A stretch of 29,868 nucleotides of DNA, from NCBI GenBank assembly GCA_905197045.1, contig CAJJXG010000017.1, forward strand, positions 1-29,868, given 5' to 3'. The first letter of the stretch is position 1. Each line of letters begins with the position of its first letter. The notes under the pieces were generated by a model. That model had not been told where the DNA came from. It worked only from the letters and a program-made list of their open reading frames with translations, and searched no databases. This DNA is from an uncultured Caryophanales bacterium (GTDB lineage Bacteria; Bacillota_I; Bacilli_A; RFN20; CAG-826). Positions 15,610 through 22,147 of this stretch are shown here, piece after piece. Position numbers and translations under genes: made by a program.

Positions 15610-15618
15610 ATTCTACCA
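15610..15618 (-). promoter_or_regulatory. Extended -10 promoter of corA, probably leaderless
   Basis: Minus strand TGG-TAGAAT (TG at 15618-15617, box 15615-15610). Only 6 nt separate the box from the ATG. No convincing -35 box is seen, which fits an extended -10 type. Confidence 0.5.
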
Positions 15619-15641
15619 CTACTAAAAGTTGAAATTAAAGC

Positions 15642-15670
15642 AAAAAAGGCTCATTAAAAAGCCATTTTTT
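15642..15670. terminator. Terminator after the XRE gene
   Basis: AAAAAAGGCT (15642-15651) pairs with AGCC-A-TTTTTT (15660-15670), with T-runs on both strands. It separates the XRE gene from the corA promoter region. Confidence 0.7.
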
Positions 15671-15729
15671 AAGACGATAAAAAGTATGAGTTTATTTTAT
15701 TTTTTTGTTTTTGTTATCCCTATTTTTTC

Positions 15730-16323
15730 TTAATACACTTTTGAATTAACAAGCGCATAAGCTGTAATAATTGAGAAAAAAGCCAACAAAATATTAACCA
15801 CAAAAAGAATATAATTAACGATTTTAATAATTAAGACTTTCTTAAATCTTAAACTTATTAAAGATAACACAACATTACATAGAAAGCTTAAAAAAGTAAT
15901 TATTACAACAGGATTACCGTTATTTATGGTTACAACAATTGGAAGAGTAAATTTTTGATAAATAATCGGAGGTAAGCCATGCGAATAATCATAATATGAA
16001 TAAGCAACAATAGGTAAAAAGAATAAAATATTAATTAATGTTGAAAGATAGATTATAAGAAAAGATAAAACTTTATGTATTTTATTTGAATTTGTTTCTT
16101 GATCATTTAAAGCAATACTAATAGTTTCATTAGAATCAATTAAATCAGATAAATTAACATTAAAAAATTGAGCAATTTTTTCTGCATTCTCTTTTGTTGG
16201 ATATATTGCTCCACTTTCATATTTACTAATTAACGTTCTTGAAACAAAAAGTTGGTTAGCAAGCTCTTCTTGAGTTAAACCTTTTTCTTTTCTTAATTCT
16301 TTTAGCTTTTAAGCAAATTCCAT
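15730..16323 (-). pseudogene. XRE-family membrane regulator with in-frame TAA at codon 5
   Basis: The minus strand from ATG 16323 reads MEFA-stop-KLKELRKEKGLTQEELANQL and then stays open to TAA at 15730-15732 (198 codons in all). The frame encodes an XRE helix-turn-helix (TQEELANQLFVSRTLISKYESG, about residues 17-38), an acidic linker, and four hydrophobic segments (about 95-115, 135-160, 165-190), as in membrane-linked HTH regulators. The single TAA (16309-16311) stands where related proteins usually have Lys, so a single AAA-to-TAA change explains it. No start codon follows before the HTH. It is a recent pseudogene, a sequencing error, or it needs readthrough. Confidence 0.8.
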
Positions 16324-16361
16324 AACTTGTATTACCTGTTTATATTTTAATATTTCATTGC

Positions 16362-16410
16362 TTTATAAAAACGTGAAAATTCATTCACGCTTAATTAAAA
16401 GTGTGAATTA
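16362..16410. promoter_or_regulatory. GTGAA/TTCAC repeats upstream of the XRE gene
   Basis: CGTGAA-6 nt-TTCACG at 16372-16389 and a further GTGTGAA half-site at 16401-16407 lie next to a minus-strand TATAAA box (16362-16367). This arrangement would suit autoregulation by the neighbouring XRE protein. No direct proof. Confidence 0.4.
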
Positions 16411-16485
16411 AATTTGCTCGCAGAGTGTCGCATCGTATTTTATTCCACAGGTTCGACCAAAAATAAAGATTTAAAGTGCTATAAA

Positions 16486-16514
16486 TAAAAAAATCTCTGA
16501 AACAAATCAGAGAT
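16486..16514 (-). terminator. Terminator after tRNA-Pro
   Basis: ATCTCTGA-AACAAA-TCAGAGAT hairpin (about 16493-16514, 8-bp stem) followed on the minus strand by a run of T (complement of about 16486-16492). Confidence 0.88.
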
Positions 16515-16526
16515 AAATCATCAAAC

Positions 16527-16603
16527 TGGTCGGGGCGACAGGATTTGAACCTGCGGCCTTCTGCTCCCAAAGCAGACGCGATACCAAGCTACGCTACGCC
16601 CCG
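16527..16603 (-). tRNA. tRNA-Pro (TGG)
   Basis: Acceptor stem CGGGGCG/CGCCCCG, anticodon stem TCTGC/GCAGA with loop TTTGGGA (anticodon TGG), T-arm with AGGTTCAAATCCT, discriminator A and an encoded CCA (16527-16529). 77 nt. A wobble-uridine tRNA that can read all four Pro codons. Confidence 0.96.
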
Positions 16604-16722
16604 TCTTGTTCAGTGCGTTAATAATAATATCACACGCCAATACCAACGTAAAGAAGAATTTTTAATTTTTGAAAATTCATATCTTGATATTATTTATTGA
16701 CTTTGATACCATAATTAAGCAC

Positions 16723-16797
16723 GCACCCTTAGCCAAGTTGGTAAGGCAATTGACTGCAACTCAATGACCAGTGGTTCAAATCCGCTAGGGTGCTCCA
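16723..16797 (+). tRNA. tRNA-Cys (GCA)
   Basis: Acceptor stem GCACCCT/AGGGTGC, D-arm with AAGTTGGTAAGGC, anticodon stem ATTGA/TCAAT with loop CTGCAAC (anticodon GCA), T-arm GTGGTTCAAATCCGC, discriminator T and an encoded CCA. 75 nt. The gene-poor accessory stretch begins at its 3' end; tRNA 3' ends are common integration sites, but no repeated attachment sequence was found. Confidence 0.96.
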
Positions 16798-16808
16798 AAA
16801 AGTCAAAT

Positions 16809-16835
16809 AAACACGATGGTTATCGTGTTTTTTTA
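16809..16835 (+). terminator. Terminator after tRNA-Cys
   Basis: AAACACGAT-GGTT-ATCGTGTTT hairpin followed by a T-run on the plus strand, 11 nt past the tRNA-Cys end. Confidence 0.92.
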
Positions 16836-17027
16836 TTGTTTGAACAGAAGAAAATTGTACCGGTTATATCAAAGTTTGCAAAAGTATAAACCTAAACTGT
16901 AAACATAAATTTTAAGCAAGTTAAAGGATTTTACGGTCCTCCAAAACAACCATTTTTTAAAAAAGTTCGTAAAAGTTCGACATTAGACCTATTTCAACCC
17001 TTATAAGTTAAAGTTATTTACAAATTA
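16836..17027. other. Gene-free stretch after tRNA-Cys
   Basis: No open frame with a start and ribosome site is seen on either strand. It holds a small GGA/TCC hairpin near 16925-16940 and a twice-repeated AAAGTTCG (near 16970-16980). Read with the next entry, it is probably the decayed left part of an accessory block. Confidence 0.5.
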
Positions 17028-17152
17028 TTATTTCTTTGATTTAATAACTATACTCCTTGCAGATACATGAACGGTCTTAGTAACCTGTTTGGCAGGAGTT
17101 TTTTTTATTTTTTGTCTATAAAAGGATATGAACTAGAAAATCTATTTACAAA
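17028..17152 (-). pseudogene. Decayed tandem copy of the 3' end of the neighbouring orphan gene
   Basis: Plus-strand 17109-17129 matches 17229-17249 in 20 of 21 bases, a 120-nt tandem offset. On the minus strand this copy encodes SYPFIDKK, then has extra bases with a TAA and a frameshift, and resumes as TPAKQVTKTVHV-SARSIVIKSKK-stop at 17028. The intact gene has EYPFIDKKTPSASANK and SGSKIIKPKKK-stop. No start codon or 5' part of this copy remains. It is a partial duplication that has decayed. Confidence 0.75.
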
Positions 17153-17512
17153 TCATTTCTTCTTTGGTTTAATTATTTTACTCCCAGATGATGTTACATC
17201 GCTTTTATTAGCTGATGCCGAGGGAGTTTTTTTGTCTATAAACGGATATTCAACGCTAAATCCTTTACGAACGTCTAATTTAAATTTAGAAAAACGATTC
17301 ACTTTATCTTTTTCTATTCTTTTAACTATATACATTTCATCCTTTCCACTATATAAAGGATTAGGAGTAATTTCAAAATTATTTCTGCCACCAGATTTCT
17401 TTGATGAAGTTACCCTATGAAAAAAATATTTGTTACCAGCTTCATCAACTATATAAGCAGGATGATTATTAACTAAATAAATTCTGAAGTGTCTTTTAAA
17501 TCCTTTTTTCAT
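17153..17512 (-). CDS. Small basic orphan protein
   Basis: 119 aa, rich in Lys, without signal peptide or membrane helix; no family is named with confidence. Compact N-terminal part (about 1-75): RHFRIYLVNNHPAYIVDEAG, NKYFFHRVTSSKKSGGRNN, ITPNPLYSGKDEMYIVKR, EKDKVNRFSKFKLD; then a low-complexity Ser/Lys tail. The HPxYIV...G.N...NP...YI.KR layout resembles small proteins I recall from Bacillota mobile elements, from memory only. GGGAGGAG lies 13 nt before the ATG, rather far. The second, broken copy of its 3' end lies immediately downstream. It stands alone in an accessory stretch. Confidence 0.65.
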   Translation of the reverse strand: MKKGFKRHFRIYLVNNHPAYIVDEAGNKYFFHRVTSSKKSGGRNNFEITPNPLYSGKDEMYIVKRIEKDKVNRFSKFKLDVRKGFSVEYPFIDKKTPSASANKSDVTSSGSKIIKPKKK

Positions 17513-17720
17513 ATAAATTTACTTTCTCCTCCCTTTTGATTTTTCTTCCACATTAACTTTAATTTTTTATTGCTAAAAAATTCGATTGTCCTTTAATAAT
17601 ACAAACACCAATAATGATTAAAATTTTGCAAAATTTCCAAAATTATATATTTCAAAGGACTTTACAGGTTATCAAATCTGTCAAAAATCATCTATTAATA
17701 AATCAAAAAATAGGAGCTAA

Positions 17721-17825
17721 ATGTCTACAAAAGAATATTTTGAATTCAGAGAATCGCTTAACCAATTGAAAGCAATAGTATCTCAATTATCTTGTCTAGC
17801 TATAGCTTCAATTAATGCATTATAA
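17721..17825 (+). CDS. Possible 34-aa peptide
   Basis: ATG preceded by TAGGAG only 4 nt upstream; frame MSTKEYFEFRESLNQLKAIV and on to a hydrophobic, Cys-containing end (SCLAIASINAL). It is antisense to the minus-strand fragments at the same place, so at most one of the two was ever coding. Not recognised; may be chance. Confidence 0.2.
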   Translation: MSTKEYFEFRESLNQLKAIVSQLSCLAIASINAL

Positions 17826-17982
17826 ATTTCACGACAAGTTGTTACATTTCTCTTTTATTGATATTCATATGATTGCTTTACTACCAAAAACCATAGTTTC
17901 ACCTTCTTCTAAAGTAATTATCTTTTCTCAAAAAGCTTGCAAAACTGAACTTTTCTGGAAAATAAATTAGTTTTCATAAACA

Positions 17983-18018
17983 ATAAAAAGAGTTCCTGTG
18001 CATCTTGCAAGAACTCTT
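17983..18018 (-). terminator. Minus-strand terminator-like hairpin
   Basis: AAGAGTTC (17989-17996) pairs with GAACTCTT (18011-18018), with an inner TGCA/TGCA pair, followed on the minus strand by TTTTTATT. It could be a second stop for the polyamine operon or belong to a lost gene. Confidence 0.65.
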
Positions 18019-18091
18019 AAATTAATGATTAAAGGACACTATTAAAGTTGTTCAAAAAGTTCAGGAAACAAATAAGATAACTCTATAAATT

Positions 18092-18144
18092 AAAACCGCC
18101 TTTAAATTATCAACTTATTACATTTGATAAGTAAAAGCGGTTTA
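18092..18144. terminator. Long imperfect hairpin after the pot operon
   Basis: AAACCGC (18093-18099) pairs with GCGGTTT (18137-18143), with inner CTTT/AAAAG and TTATCA/TGATAA pairing. TTTTAATTT follows on the minus strand. It lies about 40 nt past the last gene of the pot operon. Confidence 0.6.
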
Positions 18145-18186
18145 AATTTAATAAGAAATATTAGTAAAAAACCTGCAAAAAACCAC

Positions 18187-18750
18187 TTATTCTTCTAATA
18201 TATCTTTATAAGCAGTATCTAAATAGTTAAGAGCTAATTCAAGATTTTCATATAAAGAATAAATAGTTCTTTTTAAATCATATTTAAATTCTAAAGAGTG
18301 AGGCGCATCTTCATAAATTGTTAAAAATGGAAATTTATTTTGAATGCTCTCTATCTTAGAAAAATCAATAAATGGATCAATTTTACTAGTAATAATAAAG
18401 TCGGTTTGTTTTAAATAAGGGAGTGTTTCATTAAGTGGAGTAAGGCAAATAAAGCGCGCATTATTTACTTTTAACTCTTCTCGTATTTTTCCAGCCACTA
18501 CTGTTCCAATACTTTTAGCAATAAAGATGATTTCACTATATTTTTTAAAATCAACATTCGCTAATTTTTTTAAAGAATAACTATAAGCATCATTTATATT
18601 TTGATTTAACTCAGATATATCTTTTTCATAACGCTTTTTATCATATTCTAAATAAATAGCATCTCCATCGATATATCTATCAAGATAATATAAATAACTA
18701 CGATCTATTCCATAGCGACGGCCTGGAAAAAATACTTTTAAAGTAGCCAT
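18187..18750 (-). CDS. Small alpha/beta-hydrolase-like protein in the pot operon
   Basis: 187 aa, cytoplasmic. A plausible catalytic triad of the alpha/beta-hydrolase fold is visible in order: Ser80 in IFIAKSIGT (nucleophile elbow after a hydrophobic strand), Asp125 in TSKIDPFID, and His151 in EDAPHSLE. The elbow K-S-I-G fits G/A-x-S-x-G loosely. The protein is short, lacking a lid. Its ATG overlaps the potD stop (taATG), so it is the fifth gene of the polyamine operon. Activity and substrate are unknown; a link to polyamine conjugates is only a guess from position. Confidence 0.65.
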   Translation of the reverse strand: MATLKVFFPGRRYGIDRSYLYYLDRYIDGDAIYLEYDKKRYEKDISELNQNINDAYSYSLKKLANVDFKKYSEIIFIAKSIGTVVAGKIREELKVNNARFICLTPLNETLPYLKQTDFIITSKIDPFIDFSKIESIQNKFPFLTIYEDAPHSLEFKYDLKRTIYSLYENLELALNYLDTAYKDILEE

Positions 18751-20486
18751 TAATTATTTTCACTTACCTTTCTTAATTCTTTTCTCTTTTTAAGTTTATA
18801 TTTTCTAATAAGTTTATATGAACCTAAATAAGCAACAACACCAACAAGGAAGATTACTAAAAGAACGACTACCCAAACAGGAAGAGGGTTAACTTTAACA
18901 TTTTCCCACATTGAAACGATGGCGTTATTTTGATCACCAAAATCTCTCATAACATAAAGATAGTCGATATTTTTAGTTTCTGGATATTGAGCAACTAAAC
19001 TTCTACCTTCATAGCTATCTAAATCAGTTTTAATCTTAATATCGATCTTTCCATCATTATCTTCATCTTTAAAGGTAAAGACGCGGCCATCTACCTCTTC
19101 TTCCCAAGGATCTTCAACTGTAATTGATAATTCATCTAATGGTTCGCCATTTTCATCTAAAAAGTCAAAGTAATAACTGATGTCGTATAAATCATATTCT
19201 TCTTCACCATCATCTTCATCACCATCTGACAAATCGTAAGAATATAAAATATAATTTAACATTGATAAATCAGATGAGTTACTACCAATAAATGAGGTGT
19301 AACCATTGTAAGACATATTATCAACAGCATTAGCTGGATCATTTAAATAGTCTAAGAACTCAATTGAATAAAGATATTCATCGCTTTCATAATAAGCTTC
19401 ATCATGAGTTGGAAGACACCAAGCATCAAACCAAATATTGGCGCCAATTTCTGGAACAGTATAATAAAGATTTACTTTTTCATCATCTGGTCTTTCATCA
19501 ACCCAATCTTCATCAGCATAATAACCTCTTCCAATTGAATTGACAGCATCGCCACTCCAAGCAATATTTACCGCAATTTTTTGAGTAACAATATCATCTT
19601 TTCCACTATCAACTTCAAAACCGAAAATATTTTCTTTTAAGTCAATAAGTGTATTTTGCACGCCTTCAATTGTTGCATCATCACACTTGTTAAATTGCTC
19701 ATTACGATCTTTATAACTTGTTAGATAAGTTGAACTATTTGGATCAAAATAATCTTTATAGTATTCAAAAATACCAATAGCATAGGTATCTCTCATACTA
19801 TCTTTAATAGATTGTGTTCCTTTAAATAAAGGATTCCAAAGATATGAATAGCCATCAAGCGATTCAAAATCGGCAATGATTTGATCGACTTTTTCTTCAT
19901 CAGTTAAGTCTTTATAACGCTCATCGCTTGCGAATAAATCATAATTTCTTTCAAGGACTAAACTTGGATTATATAAAATACCAAGAGTTCCCCACATATA
20001 ACCAACTGCGTAATAATTTAATGTATCTTTATCACCATTTGGTAAATCAACATTAATCGTATCAAGTTTTCCGCTATCGCTACCATCATAAGAAGCAAGG
20101 AAACTTGAAACATTTCCGACATAATTTGGCATTAATTCACGGTCAATTGCATCATGAAAAGAAGTAACCATGCCTTCTCTAGCAAGACGTTGAATCATGT
20201 AATCGCTACAGCAAATTAAATCATATGTTTGTTTACCTGTTTTTAAGGTATTGTACATGGTTTCATTTGTGTCATAAGTTTCATAAACTACTTTGACTCT
20301 TTTACCATCTCTTTCATAAACCATGTTTTCAAAAGTAGTTAAAAGTTCTTCATCAATATAGTCTTCAGCATTTAATGCATAAATATAACAATCATAATCT
20401 CCAGTTGAAGAACATGATGTTAAAGTTGGAGAAAGAAGAGCTAAAAAAGATGCGGAAGCTAAAGCTTTTTTCATTAATTTAGACAT
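18750..20486 (-). CDS. potD: Polyamine-binding lipoprotein PotD-like, with C-terminal membrane helix
   Basis: Solute-binding component for spermidine/putrescine uptake. Signal peptide MSKLMKKALASASFLALLSP and lipobox LTSC (Cys25) for lipid anchoring. The family-like part includes YDLICCSDYMIQRLAREGM, WGTLGILYNP and NIAWSGDA. At 578 aa it far exceeds the usual 350. Odd points: a very acidic insert (near 425-445), a DEDNDGKID loop resembling a calcium-binding DxDxDG site (near 477), and a C-terminal membrane helix (about 533-557) with a basic tail, so it would be anchored at both ends. AAGGA lies 7 nt before the ATG. Confidence 0.88.
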   Translation of the reverse strand: MSKLMKKALASASFLALLSPTLTSCSSTGDYDCYIYALNAEDYIDEELLTTFENMVYERDGKRVKVVYETYDTNETMYNTLKTGKQTYDLICCSDYMIQRLAREGMVTSFHDAIDRELMPNYVGNVSSFLASYDGSDSGKLDTINVDLPNGDKDTLNYYAVGYMWGTLGILYNPSLVLERNYDLFASDERYKDLTDEEKVDQIIADFESLDGYSYLWNPLFKGTQSIKDSMRDTYAIGIFEYYKDYFDPNSSTYLTSYKDRNEQFNKCDDATIEGVQNTLIDLKENIFGFEVDSGKDDIVTQKIAVNIAWSGDAVNSIGRGYYADEDWVDERPDDEKVNLYYTVPEIGANIWFDAWCLPTHDEAYYESDEYLYSIEFLDYLNDPANAVDNMSYNGYTSFIGSNSSDLSMLNYILYSYDLSDGDEDDGEEEYDLYDISYYFDFLDENGEPLDELSITVEDPWEEEVDGRVFTFKDEDNDGKIDIKIKTDLDSYEGRSLVAQYPETKNIDYLYVMRDFGDQNNAIVSMWENVKVNPLPVWVVVLLVIFLVGVVAYLGSYKLIRKYKLKKRKELRKVSENN

Positions 20487-20489
20487 ATT

Positions 20490-21350
20490 TTAATCCTTCC
20501 TTTCTCTAAGTCTTTTTCTTAAAAGATTCTTGTATGAGGTACCCTTATTTCTATAAAGAGAAATTCCAATAACAACAAGTAAAACGATTAAAAAGATAAT
20601 TGTTGTTAAAGCTCTCATTTCTGGAGGAATAGGTCCTTTTTTGATTTTAGCTTGAACAAGAGTTGAGATAGTTTCAATGTTATTTGCTCCACTTAATAAA
20701 CCACTTCCTCTTGTAAAAGCAGTAACGATGAAATCATCCAAAGATAAAGTGATAGCAAGCATAAATCCGCTAAAAATACCTGGAAGAATTTCTGGTAAAA
20801 CGACTTTATATAAAGCTTTACGAGGATTGCATCCTAAATCTAAAGCTGCTTCATATAAAGATGGATCCATTTGTAAAAGTTTAGGTTTAACATTTAAGTA
20901 AACAAATGGAGCACTAATTACAATATGACCAGCAAGTAAGGTCCAAAATGAGAATAAGTTTTGCCCTGCAAAAATCATATTGCCAATAAAAACAAACATA
21001 ACAACAAGAGATAAAGCCATAACAATTTCAGCATTAACAACAGGAATTTGGTTAATGTTTTCTAAAACAGCTCTTCCCTTTCTCTTTAAATAGTGTCCAC
21101 CTACTGCACCTAAAGTACCTAAAATAGTTGAACAAATGGCACTAATTACAGCAATGATAACAGTATTGCCAATGGCAATCATGATTTCTTCACTCTCAAA
21201 AAGTTGAGCATATAATTCAAAGGAGAAACCATTCCATGTTCCAATATAGGTTGCATTAGTAAAAGAAAAGACAATTAAAACCAAAATAGGAACATACATT
21301 AAAAGTAAAATTAAATATACATAGCTATAAGCTAAAATCTTTTTTACCAT
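20490..21350 (-). CDS. potC: Spermidine/putrescine ABC permease PotC
   Basis: 286-aa membrane permease, about six helices, with the EAA coupling loop YEAALDLGCNPRKALYKVVLPEILPGI (given here in parts: EAALDLGCN, VVLPEILPG) that contacts PotA. Begins with YVYLILLLMYVPILVLIVFSF, typical of PotC. It overlaps potB by 7 nt and ends 3 nt before potD. Confidence 0.93.
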   Translation of the reverse strand: MVKKILAYSYVYLILLLMYVPILVLIVFSFTNATYIGTWNGFSFELYAQLFESEEIMIAIGNTVIIAVISAICSTILGTLGAVGGHYLKRKGRAVLENINQIPVVNAEIVMALSLVVMFVFIGNMIFAGQNLFSFWTLLAGHIVISAPFVYLNVKPKLLQMDPSLYEAALDLGCNPRKALYKVVLPEILPGIFSGFMLAITLSLDDFIVTAFTRGSGLLSGANNIETISTLVQAKIKKGPIPPEMRALTTIIFLIVLLVVIGISLYRNKGTSYKNLLRKRLRERKD

Positions 21351-22147
21351 GCTGCTTCCTCCTTTGTATCATCTTTTTCTGTAAAATTACGTGTGATTAG
21401 CATGGTTATTCCAATAATTAAGAGCATAATTACTGCCATAAATGAAGAGGAATTCCATTGGTTATTGGCAAAACCTAAATAGATAGAATTACCAAATAAA
21501 ACGATTTTTCCTTCTGATAATGTTTCTGGAATAACATAGCTTGACATAGTTGGCATAAAGACCATTTGAGCCGCTGCTACAACTCCTGGGATTGATTGAG
21601 GAATAATTGATTTAGTAAAAACTTGGACTCGATTGCATCCTAAATCAATTGCTGCTTCAATTTGTGATTTATCAAGCTTAAGCATGGTGGTATATAAAGG
21701 AAGAATAACAAAAGGAAGATAGTTATATACAAGACCAATCATAGTCGCTAAATATGGACTTGTTCCTCCATTAATTCCAAGCCAAGTTAAAACATCACGA
21801 GTTGCACCAGTTCTTAAAACAAAGTTAATCCACATTGGCATAACAAAAAGAAGAACAATAATATAGTTAGAGTTAAACTTTTTGTTAGATAAAATGTATG
21901 CAATAGGATAACCAATAGCTAAACAAATAATGGTGTTTAGCGTGGAAAATAATAAAGATTGAACCAAAACATTAATCTTATTTGTTGTAGTAAAAAATTC
22001 TACTAACGAGTCAAAAGAGAAATTTCCTGTTCCATCAGTAAATGCATAATAAACGATGAAAAAGATTGGAATAATGACAAATAAGATTAAGAAAAGAAAA
22101 TATGGAATACAAAGATATTTTCTTTGAAATCTAAATCTCATATTCAC
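21344..22147 (-). CDS. potB: Spermidine/putrescine ABC permease PotB
   Basis: 267-aa membrane permease with about six helices. Helix 1 YFLFLILFVIIPIFFIVYYAF, the PotB-like NFVLRTGATRDVL region, and the EAA loop IEAAIDLGCNRVQVFTKSII before IPGVVAA. It overlaps the potA end by 17 nt, so translation is coupled. Confidence 0.93.
   Translation of the reverse strand: MNMRFRFQRKYLCIPYFLFLILFVIIPIFFIVYYAFTDGTGNFSFDSLVEFFTTTNKINVLVQSLLFSTLNTIICLAIGYPIAYILSNKKFNSNYIIVLLFVMPMWINFVLRTGATRDVLTWLGINGGTSPYLATMIGLVYNYLPFVILPLYTTMLKLDKSQIEAAIDLGCNRVQVFTKSIIPQSIPGVVAAAQMVFMPTMSSYVIPETLSEGKIVLFGNSIYLGFANNQWNSSSFMAVIMLLIIGITMLITRNFTEKDDTKEEAAW

Larger units (their letters stand above)
17513..18186. other. Gene-poor accessory stretch with broken short frames
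   Basis: About 670 bases without a convincing full gene. Contents: a 34-codon plus-strand ORF (17721-17825), minus-strand protein-like fragments in two frames (17717-17920), an 11-bp inverted pair TGTCCTTTAAT (near 17590) and ATTAAAGGACA (near 18027), and two hairpins near the right side. It looks like remnants of lost genes. Confidence 0.6.

Noticed and set aside
16420..16475. Partial tRNA near GGTTCGACC
   Set aside because: The segment has a T-loop-like string but no matching T-stem, anticodon arm or acceptor stem.
17067..17420. Plus-strand 117-codon frame
   Set aside because: It lies antisense to the small basic gene and its decayed copy, begins without a convincing ribosome site, and its hydrophobic composition comes from complementing lysine-rich codons.
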